DNA of 64,000 nt from an uncultured Tateyamaria sp. (GTDB lineage: Bacteria > Pseudomonadota > Alphaproteobacteria > Rhodobacterales > Rhodobacteraceae): NCBI RefSeq assembly GCF_947503415.1, contig NZ_CANNDS010000001.1:372001-436000 (forward strand). The letters run 5' to 3'. This document shows positions 36,052 to 45,157 of this stretch, one piece after another. The number at the start of each line of letters is the position of its first letter. Positions within the stretch are counted from its first letter, which is position 1. A program made the translations under genes and the position numbers. Under the pieces are notes generated by a model, which was not told the origin of the DNA, did not search any database, and worked only from the letters and a program-made list of their open reading frames with translations.

Positions 36052-36866
36052 TACTGAACCCTCGCGCGGATGACGCCGGACAAGTATTCAAGCGCCATGA
36101 CAATCCCGATGATAAGCAGAAGGATGGCCGCCGCAGTGTCGTATTCATACCGATCAAAGGCGGTGTTCAGCGTCGCCCCGATGCCACCGGCACCGACAAG
36201 ACCAAGGATCGCGCTTTCGCGAAAATTGATGTCGATCCGGTACATCGACAGTCCCACAAGCCGCGGCATGACCTGCGGCTGCACACCGTAGTTGATCCAC
36301 TGCGTCCAACGTGCGCCGCTGGCCTTGATCGCTTCGGCCTGCACCTTGTCCATGGCTTCGATGTCTTCGGCCAGCAGTTTCGACAGAAAGCCGATCGTGG
36401 CAAAGGACAGCGTCAGGAAACCGGCCAGCGGACCAAAGCCAAAGATCGCAACAAGCAGGATCGCGACAATGATTTCCTGCAACGCACGGCTGATGGCCAC
36501 GATGCCCCGACAAATGACATAGACCGGTAGCGGCGCTATGTTGCGGGCGGCGCCCAAACCGATGGGGATTGAAATCAGGATGCCCACAACCGACGCCGCC
36601 ACGGTCATGACGATGCTTTCGACAAGGCCGCTCCAGATGTCCGACCAGCGCGACAGGAAATCCGGGTTGGTAAAGGCAAGGACAAAAGCCCAGCCCCGAT
36701 CCAGCCCGTCATAGACGCGGCCCCAATCGACCTCGATGGTCATGAAAGCGGCAATGAGGTACGCGACGAACCCCACAATCAGGGTCCAGCGCAGTGCTGT
36801 ATTCTTGATAAAGGCCGGCTTCCGCCAACCGCGCCCCAGCATATCGTCCAACTCGCGATGGCTCAT
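36051..36866 (-). CDS. phnE: Phosphonate-type ABC transporter permease (first PhnE)
   Basis: 271 residues with a long N-terminal lead ([12 protein letters not shown]), six hydrophobic segments, and the coupling loop around [45 protein letters not shown] near the C-terminus is the PhnE signature. It pairs with the second PhnE copy and the PhnC ATPase. Its ATG overlaps the phnC stop by four bases, so these genes are translationally coupled. Confidence 0.92.
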   Translation of the reverse strand: MSHRELDDMLGRGWRKPAFIKNTALRWTLIVGFVAYLIAAFMTIEVDWGRVYDGLDRGWAFVLAFTNPDFLSRWSDIWSGLVESIVMTVAASVVGILISIPIGLGAARNIAPLPVYVICRGIVAISRALQEIIVAILLVAIFGFGPLAGFLTLSFATIGFLSKLLAEDIEAMDKVQAEAIKASGARWTQWINYGVQPQVMPRLVGLSMYRIDINFRESAILGLVGAGGIGATLNTAFDRYEYDTAAAILLLIIGIVMALEYLSGVIRARVQ

Positions 36867-37660
36867 TCCGCGGCCTCTATGCCGGTCTCATCGTCCTCGA
36901 CCTTTTCGATGGTCGCTTCCCAGTCTTCCTCGCCGTAGATTTCAGTCAATTTGTCTGGGGTCAAACCAGTGGGCAGACCGTCATAGACGATCTCGCCGAA
37001 CCGCAAACCGACGACGCGTGGAACGAACATCTGTGCCAGCGCCACATCGTGGATATTGATGATCGCGGCCAGCCCCCGTTCCTGACACAGCTCGGTGATC
37101 AATCGCATGATCTGTCGGCTGGTCTTGGGGTCAAGCGACGCCGTGGGTTCGTCCACGAGCATAAGCTTTGGGTTTTGGATCAGTGCGCGGCAGATACCGA
37201 CCCGCTGGCGCTGACCGCCCGAAAGTTCATCGGCGCGTTTGTCAGCCATGTGCAACAGACCAACCCGGTCCAGTAGGCGGAACGCTTCATCAACGTCAGA
37301 TTGCGGGTAGCGCCGCAGAAAGCTGCGCCAGAAACCAACATAGCCAAGCCGCCCGGACAGAACGTTCTCCATCACTGTCAGGCGTTCGATCAATGCGTAT
37401 TCCTGAAAGATCATCCCCATTTCGCGGCGCGCCTTGCGCAACGCGCCAGAGCTGAGTTTGACGAGATCCACATCGTCTAGCATCACCGCGCCGCTGGTGG
37501 GTTCGACCAGCCGGTTGATGCAGCGGATCATGGTCGACTTGCCCGCGCCCGACGGCCCGATCAACGCCAGAACCTGCCCTTTCGGTACGTCCAAGTCGAT
37601 TGACTTCAGCGCTTGATCGCCAGTCTTGTATGTCTTTGTCAGTTTTTGAAGGCGCAGCAT
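36863..37660 (-). CDS. phnC: Phosphonate-type ABC transporter ATPase
   Basis: 265 residues, one ABC domain: Walker [11 protein letters not shown]-loop FQEYALI, signature LSGGQRQR, Walker [13 protein letters not shown] and the H-loop in NIHDV. Length and order match PhnC. The C-terminal 30 residues are acidic ([14 protein letters not shown]), which is longer than usual and has no known role. It hydrolyses ATP to import the ligand captured by the PhnD-like protein. In the same operon as deoR, phnD and the two phnE copies. Confidence 0.93.
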   Translation of the reverse strand: MLRLQKLTKTYKTGDQALKSIDLDVPKGQVLALIGPSGAGKSTMIRCINRLVEPTSGAVMLDDVDLVKLSSGALRKARREMGMIFQEYALIERLTVMENVLSGRLGYVGFWRSFLRRYPQSDVDEAFRLLDRVGLLHMADKRADELSGGQRQRVGICRALIQNPKLMLVDEPTASLDPKTSRQIMRLITELCQERGLAAIINIHDVALAQMFVPRVVGLRFGEIVYDGLPTGLTPDKLTEIYGEEDWEATIEKVEDDETGIEAAE

Positions 37661-37684
37661 AAAATTTCCCTAGCACGGGGTATG

Positions 37685-37707
37685 GGCGGGCCCTGATCAG
37701 GCCCGCC
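37685..37707 (-). terminator. Stem-loop between phnD and phnC
   Basis: Arms GGCGGGCC and GGCCCGCC (8 bases, G+C only) around a 7-base loop, 14 bases after the phnD stop. No U-run, so more likely an mRNA stabiliser that favours the binding protein than a full terminator. Confidence 0.5.
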
Positions 37708-37721
37708 GGATCAGCGAAGAC

Positions 37722-38696
37722 CTATTCGCAGGCGTAGGACACGCCATTCGCCGCGTCGATCTTGCGGATGACTTCCCAGAACTCCTGATAGGTCATCTCA
37801 AGGAACTGGCCCTCGTTCGACTTCGAGAACTCGGCCTCGAGCGATGTGCCTTCCCATTCGAAGCTGAAAAAGGCGTCACGGATGCTGTCCTGCAATTCAG
37901 GTTTCAGGTTGTGAACCGTGCCAAAACCCGTCGTCGGGAACGTCTGGGACTTGTAGATGACTTTGACGTCATCCTCCTTGATCACATCACGCAAGATCAT
38001 CCGCGACTTGACCGAGTTCGCAATAGAGGCGGCCATGTAGTCCTGATTGGCGACACCAAGGATCGAATTATCATGCTTGCCCGAGAACACCGGCTCAAAG
38101 TCGCGTTCGGGCAGCATATCGAAATCGCCCTTCAGGATGGCAGATGGTGCCTTGAAGCCCGAATTCGACGTGGGTGAGGTAAAGGCAAGCTGCTTGCCCT
38201 TGATATCTTCCACGCTTTCGATGCCCGAGCCGGGATATGTGATGATCTCCATCTCATAGCCGAAATTACCATCCTTCGACGCCATGATCGTAAAGGGCCG
38301 GAAGCCAGCGCAGTTGACCGCCAAAGGGTTCGAGCCCGTATTGAAGCCCGCGATATGCAAGCGACCCGACCGCATCGCCTCGATCTGGGCGGCGTTGTTC
38401 TGCACTGGGAAGAACACGACGTCCTTGCCGGTTTCAGCCTCCAGATGCTCGAGGAAATCCGACCATGCGGTTTTGTAGACGGCAGGGTCTTCGACCGGAG
38501 TATAGGCGAAGATCAATGTGTCGGGGTCAATCTGGTCGGCGGCATCGGTGGGGATGTCCGCGATCAGGTCGCCATCCGCATCGCAGAAGCGTGCGTCCAG
38601 ATCTCCGCGCGGGCAATCCTGGGCCGAGGCCGAGGTGCCTAGCGCCATCAACGCTAGGGCCGATGCACCTATCAGCAGTTTTATGTCCAGTTTCAT
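37722..38696 (-). CDS. phnD: PhnD-like phosphonate/phosphate-ester binding protein
   Basis: 324 residues with a signal peptide (cleavage near ASA-Q, residue 25). Matches the PhnD/PtxB-type family 12 solute-binding fold: FFPVQNNAAQIEAMRSGRLHIAGFNTG, then SPTSNSGFKAPSAIL (phosphate/phosphonate-binding loop with small hydroxyl residues) and a later GKHDNSILGVANQDYMAA. The mature start has C28 and C38 flanking a charged loop followed by DADGDLIAD (residues 39-47), which looks like a calcium-binding loop and is absent from E. coli PhnD as I recall it. GGGAGGA precedes the ATG at 38696. Ligand uncertain: phosphonate, phosphite or phosphate ester. Confidence 0.9.
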   Translation of the reverse strand: MKLDIKLLIGASALALMALGTSASAQDCPRGDLDARFCDADGDLIADIPTDAADQIDPDTLIFAYTPVEDPAVYKTAWSDFLEHLEAETGKDVVFFPVQNNAAQIEAMRSGRLHIAGFNTGSNPLAVNCAGFRPFTIMASKDGNFGYEMEIITYPGSGIESVEDIKGKQLAFTSPTSNSGFKAPSAILKGDFDMLPERDFEPVFSGKHDNSILGVANQDYMAASIANSVKSRMILRDVIKEDDVKVIYKSQTFPTTGFGTVHNLKPELQDSIRDAFFSFEWEGTSLEAEFSKSNEGQFLEMTYQEFWEVIRKIDAANGVSYACE

Positions 38697-38737
38697 GTGT
38701 GTCCTCCCTGACATGCGGCGTTTTTTGCCGCGATTGA

Positions 38738-39535
38738 TTATGTGTCGTCCGTTGAAATGATGTCTACGTTCGCCGCGACCAGCGCACCAAGCAGCGCGTC
38801 TTTTGGTCGGCTATCAACAACAATAGATTGCAGGCCCGTCAAGTCTCCTACGTGGGCCAACCCCTTGCGCCCGAACTTTTGCGAGTCGATCAGAAGGTGC
38901 CGATATTCGGCCCTCTGCAGCATCATCCGCTTTACTGCAGCGAACCCACGCACCGATTCCGACGGCCCCTCGGTCGAAAAACCGGACGATCCGATCACGC
39001 AACGGTCGACGTTGAACCGCGACAGGAATTCCAGTGTTTCGGTCCCGATCACGGCTGACTCGGCGGCGAGATATTCACCCGGACAAAGCAGCACTTCGGG
39101 GGCACCGTGGCCAAGTGTCATTGCCACGGGGATCGAATTGGTGATGACGGTGCAGGGCGTACCCAGATAGGCCAGCGCGCGCGCCATCTCGATGGTGGTA
39201 GACCCGGAATCGATCATCACCGTCTCGCCCTCGCGAACCAGCTTGGCGGCACGCCGACCGATGCGTTCGCGTTCGTCGATCCGTGAATTTGCCCGCTCGT
39301 CCAGATTTGGATAATGCCCCTGCGACGGGGCTGATGCGCCGCCGTGGGCGCGGGCGATCAGCCCTTCGCCAGACAGCGCATCGAAATCCCGACGCACGGT
39401 TTCGGTCGAGACATTGAAGCGTTGCGCCAGCTCACTGATCCGCACATGCGGACGCAATTTGAGCTCCAGCAAGATCTGACGGCGCCGCTCCTTTTTCTTC
39501 AAGCGCGCCCTGTCCTTGATCTCCGCTTTCGACAT
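38738..39535 (-). CDS. DeoR/GlpR-family transcriptional regulator
   Basis: 265 residues. The N-terminal winged helix has HVRISELAQRFNVSTETVRRDFDAL, and the DeoR C-terminal sensor has VMIDSGSTTIEMA and the GSSGFSTEGPSESV region, which in the family binds a phosphorylated sugar or glycerol phosphate. Start: ATG 39535 (MSKAEIKDRARLKKK), with GGGGCGG nearby; a TTG at 39592 in frame is less likely. First gene of the minus-strand operon with phnD, phnC, phnE, phnE, HAD and gph, so it controls its own operon, and it diverges from the Na/Pi cotransporter gene. An inverted repeat for it lies in that gap. Confidence 0.9.
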   Translation of the reverse strand: MSKAEIKDRARLKKKERRRQILLELKLRPHVRISELAQRFNVSTETVRRDFDALSGEGLIARAHGGASAPSQGHYPNLDERANSRIDERERIGRRAAKLVREGETVMIDSGSTTIEMARALAYLGTPCTVITNSIPVAMTLGHGAPEVLLCPGEYLAAESAVIGTETLEFLSRFNVDRCVIGSSGFSTEGPSESVRGFAAVKRMMLQRAEYRHLLIDSQKFGRKGLAHVGDLTGLQSIVVDSRPKDALLGALVAANVDIISTDDT

Positions 39536-39627
39536 CTGCCGCCCCGTTACGTCCCCTGAGGGCAGAGTGTGGCCTTTCCGACGGATTTTCAATTATTTTG
39601 TTGCATAAGCCACGTTTCAGTGTGAGA

Positions 39628-39649
39628 TTTTCAAAATTACCTTTGAAAA
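39628..39649. promoter_or_regulatory. Candidate DeoR operator in the divergent promoter region
   Basis: Perfect 8-base arms TTTTCAAA and TTTGAAAA with a 6-base spacer, 22 bases in all, plus a third half-site ATTTTCAA at 39585-39592. It lies 93 bases upstream of the regulator start and 68 bases from the Na/Pi gene start, so it can serve both directions. Confidence 0.6.
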
Positions 39650-39716
39650 CAACAAGGAAACCAGATTTGACCCGGGACGCATCATACCAGCGGACCAAGA
39701 CGACGCGACTGCACCC

Positions 39717-41378
39717 ATGATCTTGCTGGCCGGGCACCTCGCCGCGGCGGTGGCATTGCTACTGTGGTCCGTGCGCCTGATCCGAACCGGGGTCGAACGG
39801 GCTTTCATGCCAGAACTCAAGCGCCGGCTGCGCGCTTTGTCGGGGCGCACTGTGTCGGCTGCGAGCGGCGGGATACTGGCCGCGATGGTGATGCAAAGCG
39901 CCACGGCGGTCGCGCTAATCGGCGCTGGCTTTGCAGTCTCGGGCATGCTGGCAGTCCCAGCGGCTTTGGCGCTTGTCCTTGGCGCAGATCTGGGTTCGGC
40001 CCTGATGGCGCAGGTCCTCTTCTTACCGGTTCAGGCCGCGATCCCGTTTGTTCTGCTGGCCGGAATTCTGACGTTCTTCAAGGCGCGAAGCCGAAAGACA
40101 AAACAGGTCGGGCGCATCACAATCGGCTTTGCCCTCGTGCTGATTGCGCTGGACATGATCAGACAGGCCACAGCGCCGATGGGCGAAAATGACATTGTCC
40201 AGTCCATTGCCACATACTTCCAAAGCGATCTGGTCAGCGCCTTCGTCATCGCGGCACTTTTGACATGGGTCATGCACTCCAGCCTTGCCGCCGTGCTGAC
40301 CTTTGCCACCTTCGCGGCGACAGGTCTTGTCAGCGCACCCGTCGCCGCAGCATTGGTGATCGGCGCAAACCTGGGCGGCGCGTTCATTCCGTTCGTCTTG
40401 CTGATAGGAGACGACAGGCCCGCGCGCCTTGTCGCCGTTGGCAACCTTTTGGCCCGCGGTGTCGTGACACTGGTATTTTTCGCCGCGCTGCACCTTGGGG
40501 TATTTCAGCCGCTCTTTGCCATTCCAAACGCAGGTCAGCAGGCCATCGTGCTGCATATCGCCCTGAATACAGCCGTCGTTGTCCTGGCGCTCCCTTTCAT
40601 CGGCCTTCTGGTGCGGTTGGCTGAGGCACTCGTCCCTGAACGTGCCGAAAACAGCGCAGCTACCGTCACGGCGTTGGACAAGACAGCGCTTGAACACACG
40701 CCGCTTGCCCTTGCCTGCGCCCAGCGCGAATTGCTCACGATGGCGGAAACGGTGCAGACCACCTTGGTTCCTATCATGAGCCTGTTTCGCGATTGGAATG
40801 CGGACACCGCGCGGATGATCGACCTGTGCGAAGACAAAATCGACCACATGCATTTCGAAACCAAGATCTACATCTCTCAATTGCGGGAGCGCACGCTGAC
40901 CGAGGCTGAAGAAAAGAAAACGCTTGAGATCGTCGCGATGGCAAACAGCCTCGAAGAGGCCGGAGATCGCATTGCCGTCAACCTCGCCACGCTGGCGAAA
41001 AAGTTGCGTGACGACGCCCTCGCCTTTTCCGAACAAGGCACAAACGATCTTGAGCATTTTCACGATCAAGTCGTCACCAACGGTCAATTGGCGTTACAGG
41101 TGCTGACGACCGGCGATGCCGAAGCCGCCCGTCAACTGGTGGCGGAAAAGGACCGCATCCGGGTCGAGGAGCAGCGGCTGCAGGAATGCCACCTCAAACG
41201 TCTGCAACAAGGTGGCACGGCCAGCATCGAGACGACGAACATCCATCAAGAAGTCCTGTGCCTGCTGAAACAGATCAACGCAGCCCTCAGCTATGTCGCC
41301 TATCCGATTGCCGAAGAGACCGGGGATTTGCTGGGCAGTCGTCTGGCGAAACCGAAACGCTCCATGGGTCTGGCATGA
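39717..41378 (+). CDS. Na/Pi cotransporter family protein with PhoU-like domain
   Basis: 553 residues. The first 330 contain the two inverted Na/Pi-cotransporter repeats, each with a hydrophobic segment and the QSATA / HSSLAA-type signatures (QSATAVALIGAGF and HSSLAAVLTFATFAATGL). Residues about 350-530 are a soluble helical, PhoU-like domain (long charged helices such as LEIVAMANSLEEAGDRIAVN), common in bacterial NptA-type proteins. It exports or imports phosphate with sodium. In this island it may keep free phosphate in balance after phosphatases release it. The ATG overlaps nothing upstream; the stop overlaps the Nudix start (ATGA). Confidence 0.9.
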   Translation: MILLAGHLAAAVALLLWSVRLIRTGVERAFMPELKRRLRALSGRTVSAASGGILAAMVMQSATAVALIGAGFAVSGMLAVPAALALVLGADLGSALMAQVLFLPVQAAIPFVLLAGILTFFKARSRKTKQVGRITIGFALVLIALDMIRQATAPMGENDIVQSIATYFQSDLVSAFVIAALLTWVMHSSLAAVLTFATFAATGLVSAPVAAALVIGANLGGAFIPFVLLIGDDRPARLVAVGNLLARGVVTLVFFAALHLGVFQPLFAIPNAGQQAIVLHIALNTAVVVLALPFIGLLVRLAEALVPERAENSAATVTALDKTALEHTPLALACAQRELLTMAETVQTTLVPIMSLFRDWNADTARMIDLCEDKIDHMHFETKIYISQLRERTLTEAEEKKTLEIVAMANSLEEAGDRIAVNLATLAKKLRDDALAFSEQGTNDLEHFHDQVVTNGQLALQVLTTGDAEAARQLVAEKDRIRVEEQRLQECHLKRLQQGGTASIETTNIHQEVLCLLKQINAALSYVAYPIAEETGDLLGSRLAKPKRSMGLA

Positions 41379-41842
41379 GCACGAAACGCGACATGGCCGT
41401 ACAGATCGCCGCCCTGCCCGTCCGTTGGGACAAAAAGGGCAAGCTGCGGGTCCTTATGGTTACCTCGCGCGACCGCGGCCGGTGGGTCATGCCCAAGGGT
41501 TGGACGATGGATGGAAAGAAGCCGTGGCAGGCGGCCAAGATCGAAGCGCTGGAAGAAGCGGGCGCCGTTGGCTTCGTGTCGGACCAGGCAATTGGCATCT
41601 ATCACTATCACAAAAGACTGGCGAAGAATCGTTCGGTCCTTTGCCGGGTGACGGTCTATCCGATGATCGTGGACAGGTTGAAACGGCGTTGGAAAGAACG
41701 CAAGGAACGCAAAAGGCACTGGTTTTCTTTGGGAAAAGCCGCAAAGCTGGTGGACGAACCTGAATTGACGCATTTGCTTCGGGACTTGGCAAAGAACCCG
41801 AAAAAACTGATTGAACTCGAAGAATTGCGCCCGGCGGCCTAA
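41375..41842 (+). CDS. Nudix-fold protein (DIPP-like) with atypical box
   Basis: 155 residues. The Nudix region GWTMDGKKPWQAAKIEALEEAGAVG keeps the final EE and G but differs from the classical box (GX5EX7REUXEEXGU): the first glutamate position is lysine and the box arginine is isoleucine. This resembles the diphosphoinositol-polyphosphate and ADP-ribose-type branch. It would cleave diphosphate bonds of a nucleotide-sugar, dinucleotide or inositol pyrophosphate. The C-terminal basic part (RLKRRWKERKERKR) is unusually charged. Coupled by ATGA to the Na/Pi gene and followed after 57 bases by the second ABC transporter. Confidence 0.8.
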   Translation: MSTKRDMAVQIAALPVRWDKKGKLRVLMVTSRDRGRWVMPKGWTMDGKKPWQAAKIEALEEAGAVGFVSDQAIGIYHYHKRLAKNRSVLCRVTVYPMIVDRLKRRWKERKERKRHWFSLGKAAKLVDEPELTHLLRDLAKNPKKLIELEELRPAA

Positions 41843-41857
41843 CGTCGAGCGGATAGA

Positions 41858-41874
41858 ATCCGGAAATACCGGAT
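41858..41874 (+). repeat. Inverted repeat before the second binding-protein gene
   Basis: Six-base arms ATCCGG and CCGGAT around AAATA in the 57-base gap after the Nudix gene. Probably an intercistronic hairpin; it could also be an operator for an internal promoter. Confidence 0.35.
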
Positions 41875-41899
41875 CGTTTGAACCCTAGGGAGGACCAAA

Positions 41900-42925
41900 A
41901 TGAACAAACTGAAACTCACGGGCGCGAGCGCGTTGGTCGCACTTGCCGCGTCGGTCAGCATGGCGCAGGCGGACAAGCTGACGTTCTATTGCTCGGCACA
42001 GGAAGACTGGTGCCAGTTGATGGCCCGCAGCTTTGAGGATGCGACCGGCATTGATGTCGACATGACGCGTAAATCCTCGGGCGAAACATTTGCCCAAATC
42101 CGCGCCGAGGCGTCCAACCCCAAGGGTGACGTCTGGTGGGGCGGCACCGGTGATCCGCATTTGCAGGCCGCCGAAGAAGGGCTGACGATGGAATACATGT
42201 CGCCCATGCGCGACCAGCTGCACGATTGGGCGATTTCCCAAGCCGAGAGCGCTGGCAACAAGACCATCGGCATTTATTCGGGTGCGTTGGGCTACGGCTA
42301 CAACACCGATCTGCTGGCCGCGAACAATCTGCCAGAACCCGCGTGTTGGAAAGATCTGCTGAAGCCTGAATACAAGGGTCACGTGCAGATGGCGAACCCG
42401 AACTCTTCGGGCACGGCCTACACAACGCTTGCCTCGATGGTGCAAATCTTCGGCGAAGACGAAGGCTTTGAGTTCATGAAAGGCCTTCATGCAAACGTGA
42501 ACCAGTATACCAAATCGGGCTCGGCTCCGATCAAGGCTGCGGGCCGCGGTGAAAACACCATCGGCATCGTCTTCATGCATGATGCTGTGAAACAGGCGGT
42601 GTCTGGGTTCCCGGTCAAGGTCGTCGCACCATGCGAGGGCACCGGATACGAGATCGGGTCGATGTCGATCATCGACGGCGCGCGCAACGAGGACGAGGCC
42701 AAGCAGTTCTACGACTGGGCGCTGAGCACCGACGCGCAAAACCTTGCCCTTGAGGTCAACGCCTTTCAGGTGCCGTCGAACACAGGCGCACAGACATCCG
42801 ACAGCGCCCCTGACATGTCGACGATCAAGCTGATCGATTATGACTTCAAAAAGTATGGCTCGTCTGATGAACGCAAGCGCCTGCTTCAGAAGTGGGACGA
42901 AGAGGTGTCAGTTCTGCCTCAGTAA
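41900..42925 (+). CDS. ABC transporter binding protein, ferric/hexose-phosphate (AfuA-like) type
   Basis: 341 residues with a signal peptide (cleavage near AQA-D, residue 24). Follows the FbpA/AfuA family: TFYCSAQEDWCQLMARSFE, MANPNSSGTAYT, and PCEGTGYEIGSMSI. The NSSGTAYT and PCEGTGYEIGSM patches resemble those of AfuA, which in pathogens binds hexose 6-phosphates rather than iron, and the classical iron-binding tyrosine pair is not obvious. With the phosphatases around it I favour a sugar phosphate or other phosphorylated ligand. GGGAGGA precedes the ATG. First gene of a three-gene transporter followed by a phosphatase-like gene. Confidence 0.85.
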   Translation: MNKLKLTGASALVALAASVSMAQADKLTFYCSAQEDWCQLMARSFEDATGIDVDMTRKSSGETFAQIRAEASNPKGDVWWGGTGDPHLQAAEEGLTMEYMSPMRDQLHDWAISQAESAGNKTIGIYSGALGYGYNTDLLAANNLPEPACWKDLLKPEYKGHVQMANPNSSGTAYTTLASMVQIFGEDEGFEFMKGLHANVNQYTKSGSAPIKAAGRGENTIGIVFMHDAVKQAVSGFPVKVVAPCEGTGYEIGSMSIIDGARNEDEAKQFYDWALSTDAQNLALEVNAFQVPSNTGAQTSDSAPDMSTIKLIDYDFKKYGSSDERKRLLQKWDEEVSVLPQ

Positions 42926-42928
42926 TCC

Positions 42929-45145
42929 ATGCGTTCCGTCTCAAGTCTACGGACCGCCCGCCCGGTTTTGATCTTCTGGATCATTGCCGGGTGGGTCGGG
43001 TATCTTCTTTTGCCATGGTATATGGTCGAGGATGGCATTTGGTCATTCTTGTGGCTGGTCGATGGCTATCCTTTTGATGAGGATTTCGCGCCAGCTGCGT
43101 TTCTGATCGGTCAGGGCGAAAAACTGTGGCTCACGCCACTTCTGATCCCACTTGCCATGCCGCTTCTGGTGCTTGGGCGTGCCAAATCCGACCCGCTTTA
43201 CGCCCGCATCCTGATCCTGTCCGGAGCCCTCGGGTTTGGTTGGCTGATTGCCCAGGGCTTCGGCATCGGCATCCGTGGCTTCAACTATGACTGGCTGGAA
43301 GCCCTGTTCGGAGACCTGCGGATCCGCCAGTTCGGTATGGGCTACGGCGCGATGATCTGCGCCTCGTCTTTCCTGTTTATTCTGACACAGGGCATCGCCG
43401 CACGTGGTGCAATCAACGGTGATGTCTTTGTCGTCAGCGCCATCGGCGGCGTTATCACGATTGTCACGGCCTTTGTGTTCTACCCGATTGCCAACATGCT
43501 GTTTTCGGCCTTCGTCACCGAAGACGGAGCATATTCGCTGGCCGTTTTCGCCGCGAAGTTCTTTGATGACCGGCTGTGGGGGCTTGGGTGCCTTTGGGGC
43601 GCGCGCTGTGGCGTCGCCTGGAATTCGCTGTTCCTTGCCATCGCAGTTGGTTTCATCACAACCATACTCGGGCTCTGCTTCGCTCTTGTCGTCACCCGCT
43701 CGGGCTTTCGCTACAAACGCGCCATTCGTGCATTGACGGTCCTGCCGATCATCACGCCACCCTTCGTGATCGGGTTGGCGCTGATCCTGCTCTTTGGCCT
43801 GTCGGGTTCAATCACAGTTTTCTTTGCCGATCTCTTCGGCACGCAACCCACCCGCTGGCTCTATGGCTGGCCCGGTGTGCTGATCGCGCAGACGCTCGCC
43901 TTCACCCCGATTGCCTTCCTTGTGCTAATCGGTGTGGTCGAAGGCGTCTCTCCCTCGATGGAGGAGGCCGCGCAGACGCTGCGCGCCAACCGCTGGCAGA
44001 CGTTCCGCACAGTCTCGCTGCCGTTGATGCGGCCCGGCCTCGCCAATGCGTTTCTCTTGGGCTTCATCGAGTCGATGGCCGACTTCGGCAATCCGCTGGT
44101 GCTTGGCGGCAACTTCGACGTGCTTTCGACCGAGATATTCTTTGCCATTGTGGGCGCACAATACGATCAAGGCCGCGCCGCTGTTCTGGCCATGGTGCTG
44201 TTGTTCTTCACTCTCTCGGCCTTCTATGCCCAGCGCGCTTGGCTGGGCAAAAGAAGCTATACCACTGTCACCGGCAAGGGTGACGCAGGCGTTCATCCGT
44301 TGATGCCAACCGCATTTGCCGTTCCCGTCCTCGCGATTGCCCTGACATGGGCGCTGTTCACTGCGGTGGTTTATGCCATGATCATCTACGGCAGCGTGGT
44401 CGAATTGTGGGGCGTCAACAACACGCTCACCTTCAAGCACTACGTCACCGCCTTCAGCGTCCGGTTCGAGGCCGAAGGCATCCGCTGGACTGGGGCCGCG
44501 TGGGACAGTTTCTGGACCACGATCACCATCGCCGCCATCGCCGCCCCCCTTACGGCGGCGGTGGGGCTGGTCACCGCCTATCTGCTCACGCGCCAGTCCT
44601 TTGCGGGCAAGAATGCCTTCGAGTTCGGTACGATGCTGTCCTTTGCCATTCCCGGCACGGTGATCGGTGTCAGCTACATCCTTGCGTTCAACGTGCCGCC
44701 TATCGAAATCACCGGCACGGGCGTCATTCTGGTTGTCAGCTTTATCTTCCGAAATATGCCCGTCGGCGTGCGCGCAGGTATCGCGTCAATGAGCCAATTG
44801 GACAAGTCACTGGACGAGTCGTCCCTCACCCTTGGCGCGAATTCATGGCAAACATTCCGCCGGATCATATTGCCGCTGTTGCGCCCTGCAATCCTTGCGG
44901 CACTTGTCTACAGTTTCGTCCGGGCCATGACGGCGATCTCGGCGGTGATCTTCCTTGTGTCGGCCAAGTACGACATGGCAACCAGCTACATCATCGGGCG
45001 GGTCGAGAATAACGACTATGGCCTTGCCATCGCTTATTCGACCACGCTGATCTTCGTGATGCTGTCGGTTGTGGCCGTCATGCAGTTGATCGTTGGGCGC
45101 ACCCGGATCGGGCGCCGCATGACGCAGTCGCGCACCAATGTGTAA
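42929..45145 (+). CDS. ABC transporter permease, fused double type (FbpB/AfuB-like)
   Basis: 738 residues, a single chain with both permease halves. The coupling loops are SMEEAAQTLRANRWQTFRTVSLPLMRP and LDESSLTLGANSWQTFRRIILPLLRP, one per half. About fourteen hydrophobic segments, with extra ones at the N-terminus (first near 11-31, then several before residue 200). This is the FbpB/AfuB arrangement. Three bases separate it from the binding-protein gene and 12 from the ATPase gene, so all are in one operon. It forms the path through the inner membrane. Confidence 0.93.
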   Translation: MRSVSSLRTARPVLIFWIIAGWVGYLLLPWYMVEDGIWSFLWLVDGYPFDEDFAPAAFLIGQGEKLWLTPLLIPLAMPLLVLGRAKSDPLYARILILSGALGFGWLIAQGFGIGIRGFNYDWLEALFGDLRIRQFGMGYGAMICASSFLFILTQGIAARGAINGDVFVVSAIGGVITIVTAFVFYPIANMLFSAFVTEDGAYSLAVFAAKFFDDRLWGLGCLWGARCGVAWNSLFLAIAVGFITTILGLCFALVVTRSGFRYKRAIRALTVLPIITPPFVIGLALILLFGLSGSITVFFADLFGTQPTRWLYGWPGVLIAQTLAFTPIAFLVLIGVVEGVSPSMEEAAQTLRANRWQTFRTVSLPLMRPGLANAFLLGFIESMADFGNPLVLGGNFDVLSTEIFFAIVGAQYDQGRAAVLAMVLLFFTLSAFYAQRAWLGKRSYTTVTGKGDAGVHPLMPTAFAVPVLAIALTWALFTAVVYAMIIYGSVVELWGVNNTLTFKHYVTAFSVRFEAEGIRWTGAAWDSFWTTITIAAIAAPLTAAVGLVTAYLLTRQSFAGKNAFEFGTMLSFAIPGTVIGVSYILAFNVPPIEITGTGVILVVSFIFRNMPVGVRAGIASMSQLDKSLDESSLTLGANSWQTFRRIILPLLRPAILAALVYSFVRAMTAISAVIFLVSAKYDMATSYIIGRVENNDYGLAIAYSTTLIFVMLSVVAVMQLIVGRTRIGRRMTQSRTNV

Positions 45146-45157
45146 GGAACCCCGACC

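Noticed and set aside
35236-38696. Phosphonate degradation (C-P lyase) locus
   Set aside because: No phnG-phnM, phnX or phnA-type genes occur; only importer genes and phosphatases, so degradation of a C-P bond is not supported here.
41900-42925. Ferric iron-binding protein
   Set aside because: The tandem tyrosine iron site is not apparent and the NSSGTAYT/PCEGTGYE patches fit the phosphate-ester-binding relatives better; iron cannot be excluded without a binding test.
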